Assembly: GCA_963772225.1 (NCBI GenBank) | Contig: CAVYWD010000002.1 | Coordinates: 2,418,001 to 2,482,000, forward strand | Reading direction: 5' to 3' | Length of the DNA: 64,000 nucleotides | Origin: CAVYWD01 sp963772225 | Lineage (GTDB): Bacteria; Myxococcota; Myxococcia; Myxococcales; UBA5297 | Shown here: one piece after another, positions 26,871 through 34,629 of the stretch | Layout of the letters: each line of letters starts with the position of its first letter | How positions within the stretch are numbered: the stretch's first letter is position 1 | The notes under the pieces: generated by a model | Databases searched by the model: none | Told to the model about the DNA's origin: nothing | What the model saw: only the letters and a program-made list of their open reading frames with translations | Position numbers and translations under genes: made by a program

Positions 26871-27530
26871 TCAGCCCTTCACGGTAACGAGCGGCCGAAA
26901 GCGCGCCACGCGCTGCGCGACCCCGGCCTCCTCCAGGGTCTGGATGACGGGGGTCACCGGTTTGTACGCCGAGGGCGCCTCCTCCAGGAGCCGCATCCGA
27001 TGCGCCTCCAGGATCTCCGGGCGGGCGCGGAACCGCGGCGAGTCGGGGTCGATGGCGGTCACCACGCGCAGGGGCGCCAGCGCCCGCGCGGTGTCCGCCG
27101 CCGCGGCATGCATCGACTTTCCACGCGAGAGGCTTCGCCCCGCGCCGTGGCTCGCGCCCTTGCGATAGAGGAAGCGCTCACCGTCCGATCCCAGATGAGG
27201 TTATGGGGCGCATCGGCGATGAGCCGCCCAGCTCGCGGCCGAGGGCTTCCGAGAGCGCCCGGAGCGCCATGAGCCCCAAGAAGAGGCGGTTCGCAAACGC
27301 GAGGTTCGCGGCGGCGCGCATCGCAGAGAGGTATCGCCGGCCCTCGTTTGCGTGGGGGCCGCGCATCGGCAGGACGTTGAACGGGTGAAGCGGCGCCGGC
27401 ACCCCCGGCGGATGAAGGCGCCGCGCGCGGTCCCGAAACGCCGACCGCGCTCCCGAGGCCGACCGAGCCGGTGTGGCACATCACCACCACCTGGCCGCGG
27501 GAGAGGCCCCAATCGAAGGCGGTGCGCCCG
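26871..27530 (-). pseudogene. rtcB: Truncated, multiply frameshifted rtcB (RNA ligase) remnant
   Basis: Pieces of one RtcB-type RNA 3'-phosphate ligase appear in order in all three minus-strand frames. FDWGLSRGQVVVMCHTGS lies near 27460-27525, YLSAMRAAANLAFANR near 27280-27330, LIADAPHNLIWD near 27195-27230, and FLYRKGASHGAGRSLSRGKS then SAYKPVTPVIQTLEEAG running to the stop at 26871. RKGA is joined directly to SHGAGR, so the roughly 40-residue IPGSMG region between them is deleted. The N-terminal half is absent, and the next plus-strand gene starts 145 bp away. No functional ligase can be made. Confidence 0.85.
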
Positions 27531-27674
27531 CGAGAAATTCGGCGCCACCGATGGCGCGAGCCGTGCAAGGTTCGGCAGACGCCGCGCGCTTCGCTGGGGC
27601 ATGCTTTCGCCGCGCGGCCAGTGGGACCCTGCCGCCGCGGGCGCGACGACGCTCCATCCGGCGAGGAGACAGAC

Positions 27675-28229
27675 ATGGCGACGCTGGGTCATCTCGCAGT
27701 CGGGCTCGCGATCGGCAGGGTGGCGGCGCGGGGCGAGAAGCCGCTCGCGCCCATGGCGCTCTACGGCGCCCTCGCCTGCCTGCCGGACATCGACGTCCTC
27801 GCCTTTCGGCTTCACATCCCCTACGCGGCAACCTGGGGGCACCGCGGCGCGCTTCACTCCTTGGGCGCAGCGGCGGCGGCGGGGGCGGTCGCCTTTCTCG
27901 CGGCGTGGCGCTCTCCGCAGCGGCTGCGCCTCTCGCTCCTGGCCTTCGCGGCGCTCGCGTCCCACGTTCTCCTCGACGCCCTGACCACGGGCGGGCTGGG
28001 CGTGGCCGCGCTCTGGCCGCTCACGAGCGCCCGATTCTTCGCGCCCATCCGGCTCATCCCGGTGGCGCCCATCGGGCCCGCTCTCTGGGCGTCGGCCCGA
28101 GGCCGCGCCGTCCTCGCCTTCGAGCTGGCTGCATTTGCGCCGTTCTGGCTCTACGCGCTCTGGCCGCGCCGCCGCCCGCAAGCCCTGCGGACAGCTGGCG
28201 CCCGTTCGCCTCGCGCCGGCCTCTTGTAG
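27675..28229 (+). CDS. YdjM/DUF457-like membrane-bound metal-dependent hydrolase
   Basis: 184 residues with about four membrane helices. The start TLGHLAVGLAIGRVAARGEK and ALACLPDIDVLAFRL carry the His and DxD metal ligands of the DUF457/YdjM family. HRGALHSLG and ASHVLLDALTTGG complete the motif. Inner-membrane location, substrate unknown. GAGGAG lies 8 bp before ATG 27675. Confidence 0.85.
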   Translation: MATLGHLAVGLAIGRVAARGEKPLAPMALYGALACLPDIDVLAFRLHIPYAATWGHRGALHSLGAAAAAGAVAFLAAWRSPQRLRLSLLAFAALASHVLLDALTTGGLGVAALWPLTSARFFAPIRLIPVAPIGPALWASARGRAVLAFELAAFAPFWLYALWPRRRPQALRTAGARSPRAGLL

Positions 28230-28285
28230 CCGGCGCTTTCCAGGCGGTCCTCCCGGCCCAAGATCTCAAAGGGGAGGGGTCCTTC

Positions 28286-28855
28286 GTGAGAGCCATCGCC
28301 AAGCTCGCGCTGCTGGCGTTGCCGGCCGCCGCTTGCTCGACCGTGAAGGTGAGCACCAATGAGGAGCCGGGCGCGGCGCAAGCCGCCGCCGGTTATCGGA
28401 CGTATGCGTGGCTGCCGACGGCCGAGCGCGATGAATCGCACAACAATCCATTCGTGGAGGCGCAGCTGAAGCAGAATGTCGACCGCGATCTCGCCGCCAA
28501 GGGGTACCAAAGGGTCGGGCTCCGCGACCGCCCCGACTTCCTCGTCGGCTGGCACGTCACCACCATGGACAAGACGCAGGTCGAGGCGATCAATCCCTAT
28601 TGGGGTTACGCCTGGAGCCCCGCGTTCGGACCGCCAGGGGCGTATGGCGGCGCGCGGGGGCCCGGACCCAACTACGTCGGCGAATATGGTCAAGGCACGG
28701 TGATCCTCGACGTCGTCGACGCGCGTGCGAACCAGCTCGTCTGGCGCGGCACCGCCGTGGCCGACCTGGGCGCCAATCCAACCGGTCAAAAAGTTCAGAG
28801 CAAGATCACCAAGGCGACCGACAAGATTTTGGCCGAGTTCCCGCCCAAGAGCTGA
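28286..28855 (+). CDS. DUF4136 lipoprotein
   Basis: 189 residues. The lipobox is LPAAAC, with Cys at position 17. The body is a DUF4136 domain: YRTYAWLPTAERDESHNN, VDRDLAAKGYQRVGLRDRPD, FLVGWHVTT and VILDVVDARANQLVWRGTAV. A Gly/Pro/Tyr loop (NPYWGYAWSPAFGPPGAYGG) sits in the middle. GTG 28286 follows GGGGAGGGG. Envelope lipoprotein of unknown role. Confidence 0.9.
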   Translation: MRAIAKLALLALPAAACSTVKVSTNEEPGAAQAAAGYRTYAWLPTAERDESHNNPFVEAQLKQNVDRDLAAKGYQRVGLRDRPDFLVGWHVTTMDKTQVEAINPYWGYAWSPAFGPPGAYGGARGPGPNYVGEYGQGTVILDVVDARANQLVWRGTAVADLGANPTGQKVQSKITKATDKILAEFPPKS

Positions 28856-29034
28856 GCGGAGGAGTCATCGCATTGCCGCGACTTCTCGACGTAGGCACTG
28901 TCGGCCCGCGCGCTCCTCCGGGCGCGCGCCTCTTCCTGCCCGAGGCCGGTCGGCGGCGCGCTATTCGGCATTGCCATCGAATATCGCCGTTCCCACCGTT
29001 TGATTCATCGTGTCGAAGAAAGGGCGGGAACGCG

Positions 29035-29835
29035 ATGGGGAATTCAGTTGCGGCTATATGGAAAGGGAGTCTGGCGTTGGTCGTTCTCCTCGCGGTGCCT
29101 GCCGCCGCGCAAGGGGCCGAGCAGCCTTCGCAAGGGGTTGCCCATCCAGCGGTCGAGCCCGACGCCGACCGGGCGCTGAGGCAGATGACCGACCATCTGG
29201 CGGGCCTTCAGACCTTCACGGTGCAGAGCTTCAGCGTCGACGAGGTAGTGCTCGGCAACGGGCAAAAGATCCAGGTGACGAATGATTCGAAGGTCTCGGT
29301 GCAGCGCCCGAACAAGCTGCGGAGCGAGCAGCTCGGGAGTGGGTCCAGCCTTCGGTTCTGGTACGACGGGACGACGATGACCCTCGCCTGTGGGGCGAGC
29401 AACACCTACGGCACCGCGCCCGCGCCCGGGACGCTCGACGCCACCATCGACGCGGCTCGTAAGCAGTACGGCATCGAGGCGCCGGGCGCCAATCTCCTCT
29501 ACAGCCACCCCTACGACATCCTCATGGAGCAGGTGAGGAGCGGTCGGGTCATCGGGGTTGAAACGGTCGACGGAGTTGCCGCGACTCACCTCGCCTTCGA
29601 GGGTGACGAGGTCGACTGGCAAGTTTGGATTCAGCGAGACTCCCAACCGCTGCCGCTCCGATTCGTCATCACGACGAAAACAATGAAGGAGCAGCCGCAG
29701 TTCACGGTTCAATTGTCTCACTGGGAACCGCAGGCGCAGCTGCCCGAATCGACGTTCGAGTTCCAGCCGCCATCCGGTGCCACGCGGGTCGACTCGCTCC
29801 CGACGTCGTGCGGCTCCAGAGGCGCTTCGCGATGA
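29035..29835 (+). CDS. DUF2092 periplasmic protein
   Basis: 266 residues with signal peptide (GSLALVVLLAVPAAAQGAE). The rest is a LolA/LolB-like DUF2092 beta domain: MTDHLAGLQTFTVQSFSVDE, KVSVQRPNKLRSEQLG, FWYDGTTMTLAC and VDWQVWIQRDSQPLPLRFVI. It could bind lipid or hydrophobic ligands in the periplasm. AAAGGGCGGG precedes ATG 29035. A 52-residue exported peptide gene follows 24 bp later and is probably in the same operon. Confidence 0.9.
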   Translation: MGNSVAAIWKGSLALVVLLAVPAAAQGAEQPSQGVAHPAVEPDADRALRQMTDHLAGLQTFTVQSFSVDEVVLGNGQKIQVTNDSKVSVQRPNKLRSEQLGSGSSLRFWYDGTTMTLACGASNTYGTAPAPGTLDATIDAARKQYGIEAPGANLLYSHPYDILMEQVRSGRVIGVETVDGVAATHLAFEGDEVDWQVWIQRDSQPLPLRFVITTKTMKEQPQFTVQLSHWEPQAQLPESTFEFQPPSGATRVDSLPTSCGSRGASR

Positions 29836-29859
29836 GAAGGAAGATTAGGGAGGCAATTC

Positions 29860-30018
29860 ATGCGCGGAAAACACGGCCTCAAGCCTGTTCTGATGGCCTT
29901 GGTCGGGTTGCTGGTCTTGGTGGCGACGGTGACGGAGGCGCACGCCATCATCGGCAGGCCGGCGACGCCCATGAGCTACGCAGGGGTCGCGCGGCGGACG
30001 GTGCGTCGCGGCTACTGA
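29860..30018 (+). CDS. 52-residue exported peptide
   Basis: AGGGAGG lies 5 bp before ATG 29860. The product is a signal peptide (LKPVLMALVGLLVLVATVTE) followed by about 24 residues (AHAIIGRPATPMSYAGVARR) ending in TVRRGY. Similar IIGRP-TP-SYAGVARR peptides are, from memory, found beside DUF2092 genes in other proteobacteria; a search should confirm this. Function unknown. Confidence 0.75.
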   Translation: MRGKHGLKPVLMALVGLLVLVATVTEAHAIIGRPATPMSYAGVARRTVRRGY

Positions 30019-30054
30019 TCCTCAGCGAGGCAGGGGCTTGAATGGAGAAGTCTT

Positions 30055-30207
30055 CTAGAACACCGAACGGTTCGAATCGCCTGCTGCGACGCGCATTGGC
30101 TGCCTGCGCGGAAGCCTCGTCGCTCAAGCTGCTCGCTCCTCGGGCTCCCGGCTCGGCGACGCAACTGCGCGTCTCGCGACGACTTTCGAACCGTTCGGCG
30201 TTTCTAG
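30055..30207. repeat. Terminal-inverted-repeat element, copy 2 (short form)
   Basis: 153 bp. Ends are CTAGAACACCGAACGGTTCG and its inverse CGAACCGTTCGGCGTTTCTAG minus its first base. The interior matches the copy at 19976-20160 over most of its length. The right-hand CTAG provides the TAG stop codon of the minus-strand Ser/Thr kinase (30204-30206). There is no ORF inside. Confidence 0.85.
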
Positions 30208-31241
30208 GTGCGCCGAGCGTCCGCGCGAACGATTTGCGCGAGCCGCTGCTCGATCTCGTCGAAGTCGACCAGGCGCCGCGCGGGGTCGCGCTCGGTGAGC
30301 CGCAGGAGCAAGGCGCGCCACGAGGGGGCGACGCCCGAGAGCTCCTTGAGCGGCCGCCGGCGCGACTCGCTGAACTTGGCGAAGGTGACGGCCCCTTCGT
30401 GGCCGCCGCCGAACTCCTGCGGCAGCTCGCCTTTGAGGAGTCGGTACAGGATGACCCCCAGCGCGAAGACGTCGCGCGCGGGGCCCAGGCGCCTGTCCTT
30501 TGGGCGACCCGCCTCGGGCGCCATATAGTCGAAGGTGCCCATCATCACGCCGGCGTTGGTCAGCTCGGAATCCTCGCCGGCGATCTTCGCCGCGCCGAAG
30601 TCGATGAGCTTCACCCGGCCTTCCTGGTCGAACATGATGTTGCCGGGCTTCAGGTCGCGGTGGGTGACGTTGCGGCCGCGCAAGAAGCGCAGCGCGCGGG
30701 TCACCGACAGCGCCACCGCGGCCGCCTCGGTGGGCGAGAATCGGCGGCCGGCAAAAGCGTCGAGGTATTCTTTCAGCGTCACGCCGTCCACGAATTCGGC
30801 GACGTAATAATAGACATTGTGCTCGACGTCCCGCCCATACCGGAACACGCGCACGATGTTTTCGTGGCGAGCGGCGGAGAGCGCCTGGAACTCGCGGAAG
30901 AAGATGTCGACGTAGTGTGGGTCGGCGCCGAATTCGCGGAACGGGACCTTGATGACCACGTGCTTGGACTGATCATTCTCGGCCAAAAAGACCGTGCCCA
31001 TGCCACCGCGGCCGAGCTCGCGCAGGATCTTGAGCCCGCCGATGGACTGGACGCCCTTGTTCGGCGGCAGGCCGACCTCGCCCTTCTTGGCCACCAACTC
31101 CCGGACCCGCGCCGCGAAGCCCTCCTGTGCCGCGCTCAGGCCCTTGGCCACCGCGGGGTCGGCCAAGAGCTGCTCGAGCGACTCGAGCGGCTCGGGCTTT
31201 CCGAAGCGTTCGCGCAGCGTGGTGACCAGGCCCAGCCACAT
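30204..31241 (-). CDS. Serine/threonine protein kinase
   Basis: 345 residues, cytoplasmic. After a ~75-residue helical N-terminus the kinase domain shows ELGRGGMGTVFLAEN (Gly loop), VVIKVPF (Lys), RNVTHRDLKPGNIMFDQ (catalytic loop) and LIDFGAAKI (DFG). The activation segment runs to GTFDYMAPEA and is followed by DVFALGVILYRLLKG. There is no membrane segment or sensor domain. The last codons overlap the repeat element whose CTAG supplies the stop. ATG 31241 is preferred; ATG 31292 has no ribosome-binding site. Confidence 0.93.
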   Translation of the reverse strand: MWLGLVTTLRERFGKPEPLESLEQLLADPAVAKGLSAAQEGFAARVRELVAKKGEVGLPPNKGVQSIGGLKILRELGRGGMGTVFLAENDQSKHVVIKVPFREFGADPHYVDIFFREFQALSAARHENIVRVFRYGRDVEHNVYYYVAEFVDGVTLKEYLDAFAGRRFSPTEAAAVALSVTRALRFLRGRNVTHRDLKPGNIMFDQEGRVKLIDFGAAKIAGEDSELTNAGVMMGTFDYMAPEAGRPKDRRLGPARDVFALGVILYRLLKGELPQEFGGGHEGAVTFAKFSESRRRPLKELSGVAPSWRALLLRLTERDPARRLVDFDEIEQRLAQIVRADARRT

Positions 31242-31361
31242 CGTCGAAAGAGCCCTCAGAGGTCCGAGAAAGGAGCGCCAGCATACCGGCATTAGCCGGC
31301 TCGCATCCAGGCGGAATAGAGAGTCGCAAAGCCCGCCCGAGGAGCCGGGGTTCTCCCCGGT

Positions 31362-31402
31362 CGCCCCCTCCCCGCGAGCGGGGAGGGGGTTGGGGGGTGA
31401 GG
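31362..31402 (-). terminator. Repeated CCCCTCCCCGC hairpin downstream of panC
   Basis: A 12-bp stem (CCCCCTCCCCGC / GCGGGGAGGGGG) with a tiny loop, then GGGGGGTGAGG, just after the panC stop. It is nearly identical to the copy at 47247-47287 and sits in the same position relative to its gene. Confidence 0.7.
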
Positions 31403-31406
31403 TCCG

Positions 31407-32249
31407 CTACCCGATGGACGCGTTGTCGATGAGCCGGGTCTTTCCCACGAAGGCGGCGACCAGGATGCGCGCCGGGCCCTCGGCGGTGTCGAGCGGCTCG
31501 AGGGTCTCCGAGTCGACGATGGCCAGGTAGTCGACGCGCGCCTGCACCGCGTCGAGCTCCGCCCGCGCGGCGTCGAGGAGCTTGGCCGAGCGGAGCTCGC
31601 CGTTCTCGCGCATCTGCGCGGCCGCGCGCAGCGCGCGCGACAGCCCCAGGGCCCGCGCGCGCTCGTCCTTGGACAGGTAGGCGTTGCGCGAGCTCAACGC
31701 CAGGCCGTCGCTCTCGCGCACGATGGGCATGCCGACGACCTCGACGCCGAAGGCGAGGTCGCGGTTGAGCCGCTCGATGACCTTGAGCTGCTGGAAGTCC
31801 TTCTGGCCGAAGAGCGCGACGTCGGGACGAAAGACGTTGAACAGCTTGGCGACGACGGTCGCCACGCCCTCGAAGTGGCCGGGGCGGCTCGCACCGCACA
31901 GGCCCCTCTCGAGCTCGGCGACCTTCACCTGCGTCTGAAAGCCCTTGGGGTAGACCTCCGAGACCTCGGGGGCCCAGAGGAAGTCCAACCCCGCGTGCCG
32001 GCACTTCTCGAGGTCGCCCGCCTCGTCGCGCGGGTAGCGCGAGAGGTCCTCGCTGGGGCCGAACTGCCGGGGGTTGACGAAGAGCGAGGCCGCGCAGACC
32101 TGCGCGCGCTTCTTGCCTTCGCGCATGAGCGAGAGGTGGCCCTCGTGCAGGTAGCCCATGGTCGGGACCAGCGCCAGCCGCTCGCCGCGCGAGCGGACCG
32201 CGCGAACGCGGTCACGAACCTGGTCGATGGTCCGGAGAATCTCAGTCAT
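31407..32249 (-). CDS. panC: Pantothenate synthetase
   Basis: 280 residues, cytoplasmic. It condenses pantoate and beta-alanine with ATP in coenzyme A biosynthesis. Motifs: LVPTMGYLHEGHLSLMREG (HIGH-type nucleotide binding), FVNPRQFGPSEDLSRYPRD, FGQKDFQQLKVIERL and SSRNAYLS (KMSKS-like loop). GGAAGGG precedes ATG 32249, 13 bp after the panB stop, so panB-panC form an operon. Confidence 0.97.
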   Translation of the reverse strand: MTEILRTIDQVRDRVRAVRSRGERLALVPTMGYLHEGHLSLMREGKKRAQVCAASLFVNPRQFGPSEDLSRYPRDEAGDLEKCRHAGLDFLWAPEVSEVYPKGFQTQVKVAELERGLCGASRPGHFEGVATVVAKLFNVFRPDVALFGQKDFQQLKVIERLNRDLAFGVEVVGMPIVRESDGLALSSRNAYLSKDERARALGLSRALRAAAQMRENGELRSAKLLDAARAELDAVQARVDYLAIVDSETLEPLDTAEGPARILVAAFVGKTRLIDNASIG

Positions 32250-32262
32250 CCCAGCCCTTCCG

Positions 32263-33171
32263 TCAGATGGGCGTGCCGTAAACAGGCCCTTTGTCAGCCC
32301 CCTCTTCCTCGTCCGGCTTCACGAGGCGAATGCTCGACGAATGGAAGGAATGCGCCTCGTCCGGGAAGGTCGCCTGCTTCACCTCGCCCAGGTAACCGCG
32401 AGCGGCATCGCCGATGGCCTGGTAGAGGTTCGCGAACGCCTTCACGAACTTCGGCGAGAAGTCGGGGTTCATGCCCAGGGCGTCGTAGCAGACCAGCACT
32501 TGCCCGTCGGTATACACGCCGGCGCCGATGCCGATGGTCGGGATGTCGAGGTGGGCGGTGATCTCGCGGGAGAGCTCGAGCGGGATGCCCTCGAGCACCA
32601 GGGAGAAGGCGCCGGCGCGCTCGAGCGCCACGGCGTCGGCGAGGAGCTGGTTGGCCTTCTGCTCCTCGCGGCCCTGCACCACGTAGCCGCCCATCCGGTG
32701 CACCGACTGCGGCGTGAGCCCGATGTGGCCCATGACCGGGATGCCGGCGCGGACGATCCGCTCGACGACCTCGGCGTATTCGGCGCCGCCCTCGAGCTTG
32801 ACCGACTCTGCGGCGCCCTCGGCGACCAGCCGGCCGGCGTTGCGCACCGCCTCGTCGACGCTGGCCTGGTAGCTCATGAACGGCATGTCGCCGATGACAT
32901 GGGCCCGCCGGACGGCGCGCGAGACGGCGCGGCAGTGGTAGACCATCTGGTCCATGGTCACCGGCAGGGTGGATTTCTCGCCCTGGATGACCATGCCCAG
33001 GCTGTCGCCGACGAGGAGGGCGTCGATGCCCGCGTCGTCGAAGATGCGCGCGAAGGAGGCGTCGTACGCGGTGAGCACCGCGATGCGCTCGCCCGCCTGC
33101 TTCATCTTGCGCAGCGTGTGGATGGTGACCTTGGAGGTCGGGGAGCCTTTGGGAGCTTGCGGAGCCTGCAT
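32263..33171 (-). CDS. panB: 3-methyl-2-oxobutanoate hydroxymethyltransferase
   Basis: 302 residues, cytoplasmic TIM barrel. It makes ketopantoate from alpha-ketoisovalerate and methylene-tetrahydrofolate. Motifs: VLTAYDASFARIFDDAGID, LLVGDSLGMVIQG (metal ligand Asp), VIGDMPFMSYQ, SVKLEGG, GHIGLTPQSVH and DIPTIGIGAG. The C-terminal 35 residues extend past the usual end. GAGAAGG lies before ATG 33171. First gene of the panB-panC unit. Confidence 0.97.
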   Translation of the reverse strand: MQAPQAPKGSPTSKVTIHTLRKMKQAGERIAVLTAYDASFARIFDDAGIDALLVGDSLGMVIQGEKSTLPVTMDQMVYHCRAVSRAVRRAHVIGDMPFMSYQASVDEAVRNAGRLVAEGAAESVKLEGGAEYAEVVERIVRAGIPVMGHIGLTPQSVHRMGGYVVQGREEQKANQLLADAVALERAGAFSLVLEGIPLELSREITAHLDIPTIGIGAGVYTDGQVLVCYDALGMNPDFSPKFVKAFANLYQAIGDAARGYLGEVKQATFPDEAHSFHSSSIRLVKPDEEEGADKGPVYGTPI

Positions 33172-33503
33172 GGGCCTTCTCGCCTCTTTCGTCGACGGGC
33201 CCGGGCACGAGAAGGCCCGGCCTGCATAAAAACGCACGGCCGGGCGTCGAGGCGCTAAGGCTCTTCAGCGAGCGCGCCTTCGCAGGGGCCGGAGGTCCTC
33301 CGGGCATCCCTGAGCTACTCCGTCCCGGTCTCTCCAGTCGAGAAGATCCGTGCGGGGACTGCTATGTCGCGGCCTCGGCCGCTTTGCTGCCGTACCGATC
33401 GCTTCAGGGTCGCGGTCGAACAGGTTCGATCCGCGCGCCGTCAGAAGATACCCCCGCTGGGGCCGAGCCGCTAGTGGGACGCGAGGCGAGCGCCGGCCGG
33501 GAG
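33172..33503. other. 332-bp intergenic stretch, nothing recognised
   Basis: It lies between the start of panB and the stop of the deoxynucleoside kinase gene. It presumably holds the panB promoter. A GGTTCGATCC at 33420-33430 looks like a tRNA T-arm, but the flanking bases do not pair. No credible ORF or repeat. Confidence 0.3.
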
Positions 33504-34163
33504 CTAGAGGCCCTCGGCCTTGGTGCCCAGAGGGTTGTAGTACTGGGTTCCCTTCTTCATGCGGCGCACGGCCGCGAGCAACGGGTCGAGGTCTCCCGGG
33601 TCGGCGACGAAGTCGATGTCGCTCGTGTTGACCACCAGGAGCGGGGTCTCGTTGTAGTGAAAGAAGAAGTCGTTGTAGGCCCGGCAGACTTGGCTCAGGT
33701 AGTCGGGGTCGAACCGGCGCTCGAAGTCCCGCCCGCGCTTTTTGATGCGCGAGAGGAGCACCTCCACCCTGGCCTGGAGGTAGATGACGAGGTCTGGCTT
33801 GATGATCCGCGGGCCCATGAGCTCCCAGACTTTTTCGTAGAGGGCCAGCTCGTTGGCGTCCAGCGTCAGGGACGCGAAGATGCGGTCCTTGGCGAACAGG
33901 TAGTCGGAGAGGGTGACCTGGGCGAAGAGGTCCTGCTGCCAAAGCTCCTGCTGCTGGCGGAAGCGGCTGAGCAGGAAGAACAGCTGGGTCTGGAAGGCGA
34001 ACTTGGCGCGGTCGCCGTAGAAGCTCGCGAGGAATGGGTTTTCCTCGACGACCTCCAAGACCGTGCGCGCTTTGAGGTTCTTGGCCAGAATGCCCGCGAG
34101 CGAAGTCTTGCCGACGCCGATGGGCCCCTCGACCACGATGTAGCGCGCGCGATCGTTGATCAT
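33504..34163 (-). CDS. Deoxynucleoside kinase family protein
   Basis: 219 residues, cytoplasmic P-loop kinase. Walker A GPIGVGKTS; substrate-side EENPFLASFYGD; QTQLFFLLSRFRQQQELW; DYLFAKDRIFASLTL; the ARG/LID loop RIKKRGRDFERRFDPDYL. This is the dNK/DGK-DAK family that phosphorylates deoxynucleosides in salvage. An alternative ATG at 34181 adds six residues. In many deltaproteobacteria this gene lies next to panB, as here. Confidence 0.93.
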   Translation of the reverse strand: MINDRARYIVVEGPIGVGKTSLAGILAKNLKARTVLEVVEENPFLASFYGDRAKFAFQTQLFFLLSRFRQQQELWQQDLFAQVTLSDYLFAKDRIFASLTLDANELALYEKVWELMGPRIIKPDLVIYLQARVEVLLSRIKKRGRDFERRFDPDYLSQVCRAYNDFFFHYNETPLLVVNTSDIDFVADPGDLDPLLAAVRRMKKGTQYYNPLGTKAEGL

Positions 34164-34301
34164 CGTCCGTTCCCGCGCCATCCAGGTTTGAGGATGGGCG
34201 ATTCTAGGCACAGGGATCTGCAGATTGTAAGCGTTTACGAGCGGCTTCGGCGCCGCGCGCAGGGCTTGACTTTCGGATGTATGGCAATGCAATGTCACGG
34301 C

Positions 34302-34580
34302 ATGGAACCACGACGAGGGCGGGGAAGGCCTGGAAAAGCCCAGCGGACGGCGGTGGTCGAGGCGGCCCCGCCGGCGGACCTCCCGGATGCCGCGCTCTGG
34401 TCCATCGCCATGCTGCGAATCGCCCTCGAGCTGAAGCGCCCCGGCGCGCCCGGCCTCGAGGAGATCGTCGACGGCGTGGTCGCGCGCATGGGCTTCCCCA
34501 AGGCGGAGTTCGAGAAGTACCTCTCCGAGCACCTGGGGCTGTTGAAGCGCGCGGTCGACGACCGCGGCTACGCCCGCTGA
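34302..34580 (+). CDS. Small AT-hook-containing protein
   Basis: 92 residues. The N-terminus PRRGRGRPGKAQR contains an RGRP AT-hook core. The remainder is helical (DAALWSIAMLRIALELKRPG; EEIVDGVVARMGFPKAEFEK; LSEHLGLLKRAVDD). This fits a minor-groove DNA-binding accessory protein. An in-frame ATG at 34281 would add seven residues. It is divergent from the deoxynucleoside kinase gene. No recognised full-length family. Confidence 0.6.
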   Translation: MEPRRGRGRPGKAQRTAVVEAAPPADLPDAALWSIAMLRIALELKRPGAPGLEEIVDGVVARMGFPKAEFEKYLSEHLGLLKRAVDDRGYAR

Positions 34581-34629
34581 CCCGTTCGCACGCCGCGCCG
34601 TTCCTACGCGTTCGACCTCGACCTCGGCG

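Noticed and set aside
30065..30080. Second tRNA-like GGTTCGAATC
   Set aside because: It is part of the inverted end of the repeat element, whose complement is at its other end.
33405..33445. tRNA-like GGTTCGATCC
   Set aside because: The flanking bases do not form a 5-bp T stem, and no anticodon or acceptor arms are found nearby.
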